This document shows, piece after piece, positions 22,291 to 30,804 of a DNA stretch of 64,000 nt. Origin of the DNA: Achromobacter mucicolens (GTDB lineage: Bacteria > Pseudomonadota > Gammaproteobacteria > Burkholderiales > Burkholderiaceae_B). The stretch lies in contig NZ_CADIJP010000012.1 of NCBI RefSeq assembly GCF_902859725.1, positions 62,001 to 126,000 on the forward strand. The letters run 5' to 3'. How positions within the stretch are numbered: the first letter of the stretch is position 1; each line of letters opens with the position of its first letter. The position numbers and the translations under genes were made by a program. The notes beneath the pieces are model-generated. The model was not told where the DNA came from and ran no database searches. It saw only the letters and a program-made list of their open reading frames with translations.

Positions 22291-22866
22291 ATGATTTCTC
22301 CCGTCCACCAGGTGCTGCGCGAAGGCACCCGCGACCGTCACGAAACGCTGGATCATGGCCTGGCGCTGGCCGACGGCGATGTGGACCGGGGCAACTATCT
22401 GGCTTACCTGCGTGCGCTTCTGGGATGGCTGGAACCGTTGGAAGGGCGGCTCTGGCAACTGGATTGGCCGCGGGAACTGCGTGCGCCGGAACGCGCCGGC
22501 AAGACCACCTGGCTGTACGAAGACCTGCAGGCGGCCGGCGATACCGCGCCCATCGTTCATTGCGTGCATCCGCCGCTGGTGGCGGCGCCCGACGCCTATG
22601 CATTGGGCGTCGCGTACGTCGTGGAAGGTTCGCAGTTGGGCGGCCGGTTCCTGGCCAAGCGGCTGCAGGCGGCGGCGCCCGATCTGCCCCAGCGGTACCT
22701 GCGCGGGTATGAAGAAGAGGTGGGACCTCTGTGGAAAGCGTTCTTGCTGTATCTGGACAGCGAGGCTGGCGCGCGGGACCGCGAGGCGCAAGCGCTGCAA
22801 GGCGCCCGTGACGCGTTCGACAGCCTGACCGGCTGGCTGCGCAGCCAGGGTGCGCTGCGGGCCTGA
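22291..22866 (+). CDS. bphO: biliverdin-producing heme oxygenase
   Basis: Opens heme to biliverdin IX-alpha, CO and iron, giving the chromophore of BphP. 191 residues, bacterial heme-oxygenase size: proximal heme His17 in GTRDRHETLDHGLAL, distal-helix motif YVVEGSQLGGRFLA (about 109-122), and a C-terminal helix ending SLTGWLRSQG. The ATG at 22291 places His17 where family members have it; an upstream GTG lies inside the preceding gene. Last gene of the phytochrome operon. Confidence 0.93.
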   Translation: MISPVHQVLREGTRDRHETLDHGLALADGDVDRGNYLAYLRALLGWLEPLEGRLWQLDWPRELRAPERAGKTTWLYEDLQAAGDTAPIVHCVHPPLVAAPDAYALGVAYVVEGSQLGGRFLAKRLQAAAPDLPQRYLRGYEEEVGPLWKAFLLYLDSEAGARDREAQALQGARDAFDSLTGWLRSQGALRA

Positions 22867-22881
22867 GCCCGGCAGCGCACC
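22849..22881. terminator. strong hairpin spanning the bphO stop codon
   Basis: A 14-bp stem with one bulged base and a CTGA loop, with the TGA stop of bphO in the loop, between convergent bphO and the ABC permease gene. There is no U-tract on either side, so it may be a weak bidirectional terminator or a 3'-end stabiliser. Confidence 0.4.
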
Positions 22882-22890
22882 GGCAGAGAT

Positions 22891-23685
22891 CTATAACTTT
22901 TCGGTTTCGCCCGACTTGGGCTGCCACTTCATCAGGCGCTTTTCGCCGACCCCGACGATGGTGTCCAGGATCAGTGCAAAGGCCGTCAGCACGATGATGC
23001 CGGCAAACACGGTGTTCACGTCGAACGTGCCCTCGGCCTGCAGGATCAGGTAACCCACGCCGCTTGCCGACCCGAGGTATTCGCCCACGACCGCGCCCAC
23101 GAAAGCAAGCCCCACCGACGTATGCAGGCTGGAGAAGACCCAGCTTGTGGCCGAGGGCAGATACACGTGGCGCAGCAACTGGCGCTTGCGCGCGCCCAGC
23201 ATGCGGGCGTTGTCCAGCAAGGTGGGACTGACTTCGCGCACGCCCTGGTAGACGTTGAAGAACACGATGAAGAACACCAGCGTCACGGCCAGCGCCACCT
23301 TGGACCAGATGCCCAGGCCGAACCACATGCCGAAGATGGGTGCCAGAATGACGCGCGGCATCGAGTTGGCCGCCTTGATGTACGGGTCGAGAATGGCACT
23401 GGCGCGCGGCGATAGCCCCAGCCACAGGCCAAAGCCCAAACCTGCGATCGTGCCGATGAAAAACGCCAGCACGGTCTCGGTCAGCGTCACAGCCAAGTGG
23501 CTGTAGATGTCGGCATTGGTGACGAACCACGCCCAGATCCGCCCCCAGACCTTCAGCGGTTCGCCAAAGAAAAAGGCGACCTTGGGATCGCGCGACGCGA
23601 AATGCCAGACGGCCAGGATGATGACGAGAAGCAGCAATTGCCAGATGCGCAGGCTGCCGGAACCGGATTTATTCAGTTTGGGCAT
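22891..23685 (-). CDS. ABC transporter permease (SsuC/TauC-like)
   Basis: 264-residue inner-membrane subunit with six predicted helices and the BPD_transp_1 EAA-type loop LLDNARMLGARKRQLLRHVY. The NitT/TauT group is suggested by NSMPRVILAPIFGMWFGLG. Last gene of the CoA-transferase/ABC operon; three bases separate it from the ATPase stop. Confidence 0.92.
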   Translation of the reverse strand: MPKLNKSGSGSLRIWQLLLLVIILAVWHFASRDPKVAFFFGEPLKVWGRIWAWFVTNADIYSHLAVTLTETVLAFFIGTIAGLGFGLWLGLSPRASAILDPYIKAANSMPRVILAPIFGMWFGLGIWSKVALAVTLVFFIVFFNVYQGVREVSPTLLDNARMLGARKRQLLRHVYLPSATSWVFSSLHTSVGLAFVGAVVGEYLGSASGVGYLILQAEGTFDVNTVFAGIIVLTAFALILDTIVGVGEKRLMKWQPKSGETEKL

Positions 23686-23688
23686 GGT

Positions 23689-24498
23689 TCAGGCTCGCTT
23701 CTGTTGGGCATAGCCCTTGAGCACTTCCTCGCGCAGCACACCCCAGATGGCGGCATGCAGCTCGACGAAACGCGGGTCGATGCGCACTTCGGCCACATCG
23801 CGAGGACGCGGCAGATCGATGGCAAATTCTCCGATGGGATGGGTGCCCGGACCGGCCGACAGCACGATCACGCGATCGCTCATGGCGATGGCTTCGTCCA
23901 GGTCATGGGTGATGAACAGCACCGCCTTGCGCTTGGCCATCCACAGATCCAGGACTTCGTTCTCCATGAGCTGGCGCGTCTGGATGTCCAGCGCGGAGAA
24001 CGGTTCATCCATGAGGATGATGTCCGGGTCGCGGATCAGCGTCTGCGCCAGCATGGCTCGCTTGCGCATGCCGCCCGACATCTGGTGCGGGTAACGGCCC
24101 TCGAAGCCGCCCAGGCCGACCCGGCGCATCCATTCGCGTCCGCGATCCAGCGCTTCGGATCGGGCCACGCCGGCGAACTCCAGGCCGGCGATGACGTTGT
24201 CCAGCGCGCTGCGCCAGGGCAAGAGCGCCTCGCCCTGGAACATGTAGCCGGCGCGTTCGTTGATGCCGGCAAGGGGCTGGCCGAATACCTTCACCTGCCC
24301 CGACGACGGCGCCAACAAACCGGCGCTGACGTTGAGCAGCGTGGACTTGCCGCAACCGGTCGGGCCCACCACGGACACGAACTCACCTGGCGCAATGGCC
24401 AGGGTCGTGTCGCTGACCGCGGTGTAGCGCTGCGACCGGTCGTCACGCGAGACAAAGGTGCAACTTATGTTTTCCAGCGACAGTGCAGCTTCAGCCAT
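23689..24498 (-). CDS. ABC transporter ATP-binding protein (NitT/TauT-type)
   Basis: 269 residues: Walker A GPTGCGKST, Q-loop FQGEALLPWRSALDNV, signature MSGGMRKRAM, Walker B ILMDEPFSALD, H-loop ITHDLDEA. The LLPWRSALDNV and GGMRKRA spellings are those of SsuB/TauB/NrtD proteins. The start is ATG at 24498, which overlaps the end of the binding-protein gene by eight bases and has GAGAAG seven bases upstream; an ATG two codons earlier is too close to that site. Confidence 0.93.
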   Translation of the reverse strand: MAEAALSLENISCTFVSRDDRSQRYTAVSDTTLAIAPGEFVSVVGPTGCGKSTLLNVSAGLLAPSSGQVKVFGQPLAGINERAGYMFQGEALLPWRSALDNVIAGLEFAGVARSEALDRGREWMRRVGLGGFEGRYPHQMSGGMRKRAMLAQTLIRDPDIILMDEPFSALDIQTRQLMENEVLDLWMAKRKAVLFITHDLDEAIAMSDRVIVLSAGPGTHPIGEFAIDLPRPRDVAEVRIDPRFVELHAAIWGVLREEVLKGYAQQKRA

Positions 24499-25531
24499 TG
24501 GCATACTTCTCGTTGGCGCGGCGCGCGAAATCGTTGGTCCATACCTTCGACGGATCGACCTTCGCGCTGTCGAAGTCAGTCTGATAGGCGGCCAGCGCCT
24601 TGAGCGCGGTGGCCGCGCCATCTTCCGGAATCATGCCGTCAGGCGACAGGCCTTCCATGCTCTTGCCGAGCGCGGCCTTGTACACGGCCGGATCGCCGAG
24701 CAGATAGGTTTCCGGCACGACCTTGGCGATTTCGTCGGGGCCGGCCTTCTGGATCCACTTGTCGGCGCGGACAATTGCATTGGTCAGCGCCTGGACAGTG
24801 TTGGGGTTGGCGTCGATGAACGCCTGCGGCGCGTACAGGCAACCGGCCGGCATGTTGCCGCCGAAAATCTCCTGCGTGTCCTTGAGCGTGCGCGTGTCGA
24901 CGATGATCTGGATCTCGCCGGGCATTTCCAGCATCGAGACCACCGGGTCCGTGTTGGAGATGGCGTCGATCTGGCCGCTGCGAACGGCGGTCACGGCGCC
25001 CGCGCCGGCGCCCACGCCGATGAAGGAAACGTCCGAGGCCTTAAGGCCATGCTTGGCCAGGAAGAAGCTGACGACCATGTTGGTGGACGAACCCGGCGCG
25101 GTCACGCCGATCTTCTTGCCCTTCAGGTCGGCCGGGCCCTTGTAGCCCGGGATGTTCTTCTTGGACACGCCCACGCCGATCATCGGCGCGCGGCCTTGCA
25201 GCACGAAGGCGCGATAGGCCTGGCCCTTGGAAAGCATGGACAGCGTGTGCTCGAAGGCGCCCGATACCACGTCGGCGCTGCCGCCCACCACGGCCTGCAA
25301 GGCCTTGGAGCCGCCGGCGAAGTCGGCGATGCTGACGTCCAGCCCTTCGTCCTTGAAGTAGCCGCGCACCTCGGCAATCGTCAGCGGGAGGTAGTAGATC
25401 AGCGGCTTGCCGCCTACTGCGATCTGCACCTTGGCCTTTTCGAGTTTCTGCGCGCGCACGATGGCAGGGGCCATGCCCATGACGCCGGCAGCGCCGGCCA
25501 TCTTGAGCAGTTCACGGCGGGTGACTGTCAT
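24491..25531 (-). CDS. ABC transporter substrate-binding protein (NMT1/SsuA-like)
   Basis: 346-residue periplasmic receptor. The N terminus TRRELLKMAGAAGVMGMAP is a twin-arginine type signal, so it may be exported folded. The mature part has the NMT1/SsuA pattern (VQIAVGGKPLIYYLPLTIAE, YFKDEGLDVSIADFAGG, GKKIGVTAPGSSTNMVVSFF). Its start codon overlaps the CoA-transferase stop as ATGA. The substrate is not evident; the coupled CoA-transferase argues for a carboxylic acid rather than a sulfonate or nitrate. Confidence 0.9.
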   Translation of the reverse strand: MTVTRRELLKMAGAAGVMGMAPAIVRAQKLEKAKVQIAVGGKPLIYYLPLTIAEVRGYFKDEGLDVSIADFAGGSKALQAVVGGSADVVSGAFEHTLSMLSKGQAYRAFVLQGRAPMIGVGVSKKNIPGYKGPADLKGKKIGVTAPGSSTNMVVSFFLAKHGLKASDVSFIGVGAGAGAVTAVRSGQIDAISNTDPVVSMLEMPGEIQIIVDTRTLKDTQEIFGGNMPAGCLYAPQAFIDANPNTVQALTNAIVRADKWIQKAGPDEIAKVVPETYLLGDPAVYKAALGKSMEGLSPDGMIPEDGAATALKALAAYQTDFDSAKVDPSKVWTNDFARRANEKYANG

Positions 25532-26802
25532 TGCTTTGTCTCCTGGTTGTCGGGTTTTCCGATAGCGCCGGTCTTCGCCAGCTCGTCGATAGCCGCTGAA
25601 TCATACCCTAGCGATTTCAGGACTTCCTCGGTATGTTCCCCTAATTTCGGGCCTACCCAGCGCGTCTGGCCGGGCGTTTCCGAGAGCTTGGGAACCACGC
25701 CCGGCAGCTTGACGGGGCTGCCGTCGGCAAGGCGATGCTGCTCGATCATGCGGCGCGCAAGAAACTGCGGGTCACTGAACATATCGGCCACGCTGTAGAT
25801 CTTGCCTACCGGCACGTCGGCGCGCTTGAGCGCCTCAAGTGCCGCTTCGATGCCGCGTCCGTCGCACCATTGCTGGATGGCCCCGTCGATCTCCTGGACA
25901 CGCCGCGCGCGGCCATCGTTGCGCACCAGGTCCGGATCCTCGGCCAGATCGTCGCGGCCGATGGCCCGCATGAGGCGATGAAAGATCGCGTCGCCATTGC
26001 CGGCGATGACGATGTTCTGGCCGTCGCGGGTGGTGTAGGTGTTGGACGGCACGATGCCGGGCAGCGCGCCGCCCGTGCGCTCGCGCACCACGCCGGCCAC
26101 GTCGTATTCGGGGACCAGGCTTTCCATCATGTTGAACACGGCTTCGTACAGGGCCACGTCAACCATCTGGCCCTGCCCTGCCTGGCATTCGTCGCCCGTC
26201 TTGCCATTCCAGCGGCCACCAGTGGCATCGCGATGGCGCAGCGCCATCATCGCGCCGATCACGCCATGCAGCGCCGCGATGGAATCGCCGATGGAGATGC
26301 CCACGCGCAGCGGCGGACGGTCGGGATGGCCGGACACGTAGCGCAGGCCGCCCATCGATTCGCCGATGGCGCCAAAGCCGGGCTGATCCTTCATGGGCCC
26401 CGTCTGTCCATAGCCGGACAGGCGGACCATGATGAGGGCGGGATTGATGGCTCGTAGCTGTTCGTAGCCCAGCCCCCACTTTTCCAGGACGCCGGGGCGG
26501 TAGTTCTCGACCACCACATCGGCGTCGAGCGCCAGCTTGCGGGCGATCTCCTGGGCGCGGGGGTCTTTCAGGTTGAGCGCGATGGATTGCTTGTTGCGGG
26601 CCTGCACCGTCCACCACAAGGAATTGCCCTCGTGCAGATGGCGCCAGCTGCGGATGGGATCGCCGCCGCCCGTGCCGTCAGGCCCGTGCGGGGTTTCCAC
26701 CTTGATGACGTCGGCGCCGAATTCGCCGAAGATGCGCGCGGCGAACGGGCCGGCGATAAGCGTGCCGAGTTCCAGGACTTTGAGTCCAGTCAGCGCTGAC
26801 AT
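25528..26802 (-). CDS. CaiB/BaiF family CoA-transferase
   Basis: Class III CoA-transferase that would move CoA from a CoA ester to a carboxylic acid by a mixed anhydride at an Asp. 424 residues: N-terminal Rossmann part (LTGLKVLELGTLIAGPFAAR), NKQSIALNLKD, VVENYRPGVLEKWGL, and the catalytic Asp173 in SIGDSIAALHG. A short polar insertion follows at about 190-210 (RDATGGRWNGKTGDECQ). First gene of the operon with the ABC importer downstream, 67 bases after recR on the same strand; GGAAG precedes the ATG. Confidence 0.92.
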   Translation of the reverse strand: MSALTGLKVLELGTLIAGPFAARIFGEFGADVIKVETPHGPDGTGGGDPIRSWRHLHEGNSLWWTVQARNKQSIALNLKDPRAQEIARKLALDADVVVENYRPGVLEKWGLGYEQLRAINPALIMVRLSGYGQTGPMKDQPGFGAIGESMGGLRYVSGHPDRPPLRVGISIGDSIAALHGVIGAMMALRHRDATGGRWNGKTGDECQAGQGQMVDVALYEAVFNMMESLVPEYDVAGVVRERTGGALPGIVPSNTYTTRDGQNIVIAGNGDAIFHRLMRAIGRDDLAEDPDLVRNDGRARRVQEIDGAIQQWCDGRGIEAALEALKRADVPVGKIYSVADMFSDPQFLARRMIEQHRLADGSPVKLPGVVPKLSETPGQTRWVGPKLGEHTEEVLKSLGYDSAAIDELAKTGAIGKPDNQETKQ

Positions 26803-26869
26803 GGTTTGTCTTCCTCACATTGGTTGCCCTGCCGATGCATTGCCGGCGGGCGTTCTGGTACCGCGAGCG

Positions 26870-27478
26870 TCAGGTGGTCTTGCGCTCCATCAGGGCCCAG
26901 GCGATGGTGCCGGCATCGACGTATTCGAGCTCGCTGCCGGCCGGCACACCACGCGCCAGGCGCGTGACCCGCAGCCCGCGCTCGCCAAGCGCCTCGCCCA
27001 GGAAGTGCGCGGTGGTCTCGCCTTCGGCCGTGAAGTTGGTGGCCAGGATGACCTCCTGCACCACGCCGTCGGTCGCGCGTTTGATCACGCGGTCGAAATC
27101 CAGCTCGCGCGGGCCGATGCCTTCCAGCGGCGCGACGCGGCCCATGAGCACGTAGTACAGGCCACGATAGCCGTGACTGGACTCGATCATGTTCTGGTCG
27201 GCCGGCGTTTCCACAATGCACAGCAGCGAGGGATCACGCTTGGCGTTGGAGCAGGTCGCGCAGACCTCGTCTTCGGAAAAGCTGTTGCAGCGCGCGCAGT
27301 GCTTCAGATCCCGCACCGCGCCGGCAAGCGCCCGCCCCAGCATGTCCGCGCCTTGCGGATCATGCTGCAACAGGTGGTAGGCCATGCGTCTGGCCGATCG
27401 CACGCCCACACCAGGCAGGCGACGCAGCGCTTCGATCAGCGAGACCAGCGGCTCGGGTTCAGGCAGTAAGGGATCCAT
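26870..27478 (-). CDS. recR: recombination protein RecR
   Basis: RecFOR-pathway DNA-binding protein that helps load RecA on gaps. 202 residues: N-terminal HhH region ([20 protein letters not shown]), zinc site [16 protein letters not shown] (about 58-73), and Toprim domain ([15 protein letters not shown] ... [15 protein letters not shown]). Third gene of the classical dnaX-ybaB-recR set, 21 bases after ybaB. Confidence 0.97.
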   Translation of the reverse strand: MDPLLPEPEPLVSLIEALRRLPGVGVRSARRMAYHLLQHDPQGADMLGRALAGAVRDLKHCARCNSFSEDEVCATCSNAKRDPSLLCIVETPADQNMIESSHGYRGLYYVLMGRVAPLEGIGPRELDFDRVIKRATDGVVQEVILATNFTAEGETTAHFLGEALGERGLRVTRLARGVPAGSELEYVDAGTIAWALMERKTT

Positions 27479-27499
27479 TGCAGCCTACGGCAGCGGCTA

Positions 27500-27826
27500 T
27501 CAGAACGGCAGTTTCATGCCCGGGGGCAGCGGCATGCCGGCGGTCACCGACGCCATCTTCTCCTGGGAGGTGGCTTCGGCCTTGCGCAGCGCGTCGTTGA
27601 ACGCGGCGGCGACCAGGTCTTCCAGCATGTCCTTGTCGTCGGCCAGCAGCGACGGATCGATCTCGACGCGCTTGACGTCGTGACGGCAGGTCATCGTGAC
27701 CTTCACCAGACCGCCGCCCGAGGCGCCTTCGACCTGGATGTCGGCCAGCGCGTCCTGCGCCTTCTTCATGTTTTCCTGCATCTGCTGCGCTTGGCGCATC
27801 AGGCCGGCGAGTTGTCCTTTCATCAT
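27500..27826 (-). CDS. ybaB: YbaB/EbfC family nucleoid-associated protein
   Basis: Small dimeric DNA-binding protein. 108 residues with the family signature: [24 protein letters not shown] helix, [25 protein letters not shown] strand-rich core, and a C-terminal helix ending LPPGMKLPF. It lies between dnaX and recR, 42 bases after dnaX, its standard place. Confidence 0.96.
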   Translation of the reverse strand: MMKGQLAGLMRQAQQMQENMKKAQDALADIQVEGASGGGLVKVTMTCRHDVKRVEIDPSLLADDKDMLEDLVAAAFNDALRKAEATSQEKMASVTAGMPLPPGMKLPF

Positions 27827-27868
27827 GATGGGAGCTTCCTTGAACGAGGGGAATGAGGTTGGCCGCCG

Positions 27869-30439
27869 TCAGGCGGCGGCCGATGAATCAACGTGGCGGA
27901 TCGAGCCAGGCACGACATGGCCTCCGAAATCCGCCAACAGCGCTTGCACAAAGGGATCGTCGGCCACGGCGTTTTCGGCCGCCAGCTGGCGCGCCGCGCT
28001 CTCGGCCTGAGCCACGGCATACGCCGTGGCATCGCCGGTGACGCCGACCCGCACGTCCAGCCGGATGCCCTGCCCGAAATGTTCGCACAGGACGGTCTGC
28101 AGCCGCACGCGGCTTTCGCTTTCGGCCAGGGTCTTGACGGCCACGCGCAGGATGATGGCGTCGCCCTGCACGCCGGCCCATTCGCTCTGGCGCGCCAGTT
28201 CCGAGGCCAGGCCGGTCACCGGCAGCCGTGCGGCCAGTTCGGGCCAGGACGCCGCGTCCATGTCTGCCAGGCGCGGCGCGCGCGACTGGCGCTTGCGCGC
28301 GGGCGCGGGGCCATCGCGGCGGGCGGCGGGCGGTGCGGGTGCGGGGGACGGCGACGTGGCCAGCGTTTCAAAATCGTCGTCGGGGTCGGACGTGAAACCG
28401 CTGTCAGGCATGAACCCGCCTTCGGCTTCGAAAGGAATTTCTTCATCGACCCACGCTGGAGGACCGTCGGCGTCGTCCACGGCCGGGGCAATGGCAGCAG
28501 CGGCGGGCGTCACGGCCAGGGCGGCGGAATTTTGCGCTTTGGCGGAGACCGGGTGCGGCGAAGCGGCGTCGGCGGGGGTAGCGTCCGGGATTGCGGCTGC
28601 GGGGGTTGCTGCGGCAGCCGTTGCTGCGGCAGCCGTTGCTGCGGCAGACGTTGCTACGCCGTGCGTTGACCCGTTGCCGGGCGCCTGCGCGGCGTCCGCA
28701 GGGAGGTCTTCCCAAGGCGGGACACTGTTGGGATCCGCGGATTGCGGGGAGGACGCGGCGGGCGATTGCGCCGGAGCCGCTGCGGCCGGCGGGGCCGGTT
28801 GCGCGGGGGCTGCCGCTTCGCTTGCCGACGATGTCGAGGGCGTGCGGGCGGCGTCGGGCGAGGACGCGGAGCCGTCTGCCGGCGCGGCGGCGCCGCCGGC
28901 TACTGAGGTGAAGGCAGCGTCAGTGGCTGCAGCATTGGCGGTGGCCGACGCGTTGCCAGCCGGATCGTTGCCCGCTGCCGCATTGTGGGCCGGCGCGGAG
29001 GCTGCCGCGGGGCCGGACGTGCCGGCGTCGGATGTCGCTGCGATGGGCTGACCGGCGGCTGCCGACTGAGCCTCTGGCGGCTGGCCCGCTGCCGACTGAG
29101 CCGCTGCCGAAGGAGCGTCTCCCGACTGCGCGGATGCCGGCACAGCGGCGGGCGATACCGCGGCGGTCGATACCGCGTCGGTCGATACCGCGGCAGTCGA
29201 CGCAACCGCCGCCGACGCAGCGGCCGTTGGCGCAGCATCTGGGTTAGAAGCGCCGGCCTCGGCGCCCGTGGGCGCGGCGATGGCCGCAGCTGCGGCGGGC
29301 GCTGCCGTCTGGCGGGCGGGTGCGGCGGGCGCTTCCAGCGCCGTCTGCGGGCCAGCGTCGCCATTGAGCGCCAGCATGCGCAGGCACGCCATGATGAAGC
29401 CTGCGTATTCGTCAGGCGCCAGCGTCAATTCGCCGCGGCTGTGCACCGCGACGGAATAGAAGAGTTGCACGGCGTCCGGATGGAGCGCCAGCGCCAGACG
29501 GGCGATGTCGGCGGCCAGCGGATCTTCGGCGGCGGTGACGCCCGTCACGCGCTGCTCGATCGCGACGCGCGACAGCAGCACGGCCAGGTCGGCCAGCGCG
29601 CCGGCATACGACAGCCCGCGGATCGCGAGTTCATCGGCCACGGCCAGCACGCCCTTGGCGTCGCCCGAGGACAAGGCGTCGAGCAGGCGGACGAGATGGC
29701 GCTGGTCGATAGTGCCGAGCATGCCGCGCACGGCGTCCTCGGTCAGGTTGCCCGCACTGTAGGCAATGGCCTGGTCGGTGAGCGACAAGGCGTCGCGCAT
29801 CGACCCCGACGCGGCCTGCCCGATCAGCCGCAGGGCCGGGATTTCAAAGCCCACGTCTTCCTGGCCAAGCACGGCCTGCAAATGGCCAACGATGGAGTCG
29901 GCCGGCATCTGCTTTAGATTGAATTGCAGGCAGCGCGACAAAACCGTCACCGGGATCTTCTGCGGATCGGTGGTGGCCAGGATGAACTTGACGTGCGGGG
30001 GCGGCTCTTCCAGCGTCTTGAGCATGGCGTTGAACGCGTGCCCGGTCAGCATGTGGACTTCGTCGATCATGTAGACCTTGAAGCGTCCCGCGCCGGGCGC
30101 ATAGACCGCCTGCTCCAGGAGCTGCGTCATTTCCTCGACGCCGCGGTTGGACGCGGCGTCCAGCTCAAGGTAGTCGACGAAGCGGCCGGCATCGATCTCG
30201 GTGCAGGCGCGGCAGACGCCACAAGGCTTGGAGGTGATGCCGGTCTCGCAGTTGAGCGATTTGGCCAGGATGCGCGAGAGCGTGGTCTTGCCAACGCCCC
30301 GGGTTCCGGTGAACAGCCAGGCGTGATGCAGGCGTTGCGTGTCGAGCGCATGGGTGAGCGCGCGCACCACGTGATCCTGTCCCACCAGGGTATCGAACGA
30401 TCGCGGCCGCCACTTGCGGGCCAATACCAGATAAGTCAT
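27869..30439 (-). CDS. dnaX: DNA polymerase III subunit tau/gamma
   Basis: Clamp-loader ATPase and organiser of the replisome. 856 residues: Walker A GTRGVGKTT (about 45-53), zinc-binding Cys at 64, 73, 76 and 79, Walker B VYMIDEVHML, sensor motifs (ILATTDPQKIPVT, ASGSMRDALSLTDQ), domain III to about 366; then about 300 residues of Ala/Pro/Ser low complexity with short tandem repeats; then a tau C-terminal domain (about 700-856). No slippery A-rich frameshift site was found, so a separate gamma product is not supported. TACAAT six bases before the ATG suggests a leaderless mRNA. Confidence 0.95.
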   Translation of the reverse strand: MTYLVLARKWRPRSFDTLVGQDHVVRALTHALDTQRLHHAWLFTGTRGVGKTTLSRILAKSLNCETGITSKPCGVCRACTEIDAGRFVDYLELDAASNRGVEEMTQLLEQAVYAPGAGRFKVYMIDEVHMLTGHAFNAMLKTLEEPPPHVKFILATTDPQKIPVTVLSRCLQFNLKQMPADSIVGHLQAVLGQEDVGFEIPALRLIGQAASGSMRDALSLTDQAIAYSAGNLTEDAVRGMLGTIDQRHLVRLLDALSSGDAKGVLAVADELAIRGLSYAGALADLAVLLSRVAIEQRVTGVTAAEDPLAADIARLALALHPDAVQLFYSVAVHSRGELTLAPDEYAGFIMACLRMLALNGDAGPQTALEAPAAPARQTAAPAAAAAIAAPTGAEAGASNPDAAPTAAASAAVASTAAVSTDAVSTAAVSPAAVPASAQSGDAPSAAAQSAAGQPPEAQSAAAGQPIAATSDAGTSGPAAASAPAHNAAAGNDPAGNASATANAAATDAAFTSVAGGAAAPADGSASSPDAARTPSTSSASEAAAPAQPAPPAAAAPAQSPAASSPQSADPNSVPPWEDLPADAAQAPGNGSTHGVATSAAATAAAATAAAATPAAAIPDATPADAASPHPVSAKAQNSAALAVTPAAAAIAPAVDDADGPPAWVDEEIPFEAEGGFMPDSGFTSDPDDDFETLATSPSPAPAPPAARRDGPAPARKRQSRAPRLADMDAASWPELAARLPVTGLASELARQSEWAGVQGDAIILRVAVKTLAESESRVRLQTVLCEHFGQGIRLDVRVGVTGDATAYAVAQAESAARQLAAENAVADDPFVQALLADFGGHVVPGSIRHVDSSAAA

Positions 30440-30445
30440 GGCTGG

Positions 30446-30451
30446 ATTGTA
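30446..30451 (-). promoter_or_regulatory. -10 box of dnaX, leaderless arrangement
   Basis: TACAAT, six bases (CCAGCC), then the dnaX ATG, with no Shine-Dalgarno sequence. Transcription would begin at the start codon or within a base or two of it. Confidence 0.45.
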
Positions 30452-30494
30452 GAGCCTGATTGTTGAACCCGTTGATCGAGCGGGCTGGAATGCA

Positions 30495-30550
30495 AAGGGG
30501 ACGGGCTTATTCCCGTGGAACGAATCCTTGGAAAATAACCCCGTCCCCTG
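30495..30550. repeat. inverted-repeat element between dnaX and ffs
   Basis: AGGGGACGGG and its exact complement enclose about 34 bases; inside, CTTATTCCCG and GAAAATAACC also partly mirror each other. The GGGGACGGGGTTATTTTCC end resembles REP-type elements spread in Burkholderiales genomes; that comparison is from memory. Confidence 0.45.
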
Positions 30551-30587
30551 TGAAAGCGATGTAGCAAACGCTACTGCCTTGAAGAAT

Positions 30588-30692
30588 CCGGTTGGCGAGC
30601 CTTACTCCGGCACTGACCCTAAACGACTATGGCTGCTTCGTTCCCGACCTGACCAGGTTCACCGTCGAACCATGCGAAGGGGCCCGCCAGCC
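30588..30692 (-). ncRNA. ffs: signal recognition particle 4.5S RNA
   Basis: The minus strand carries the domain IV core GGTCAGGTCGGGAACGAAGC followed by AGCCA, matching the conserved E. coli ffs tetraloop region with one change of loop bases. The ends GGCTGGCGGGCC and GGCTCGCCAACC pair over 11 of 12 positions, fixing an RNA of about 105 nt. TAGAAT lies just upstream of the 5' end as a -10 box. Ffh binds this RNA for co-translational targeting of membrane proteins. Position beside dnaX is usual in this group. Confidence 0.92.
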
Positions 30693-30749
30693 GAGATTCT
30701 AGCAGAGCTGCGCTTCGCGCGCTCGCTCGAATCTCGGCAGGCGGGCCCC
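30679..30749. repeat. inverted duplication of the ffs 5' end
   Basis: Two 21-base arms (30679-30699 and 30729-30749), complementary except for one base, flank a 29-base spacer. The left arm is the start of ffs plus part of its -10 box; the right arm is an inverted copy upstream of the gene. Confidence 0.7.
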
Positions 30750-30804
30750 GAGGGGCAATATGTGGGCCCCCTCCCCGGCCCTCCCCCCGAGGGGGAGGGG
30801 GTGG

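Noticed and set aside
27869-30439. Programmed frameshift giving a gamma subunit
   Set aside because: No A-AAA-AAG type slippery site or downstream stem-loop was found in the sense strand.
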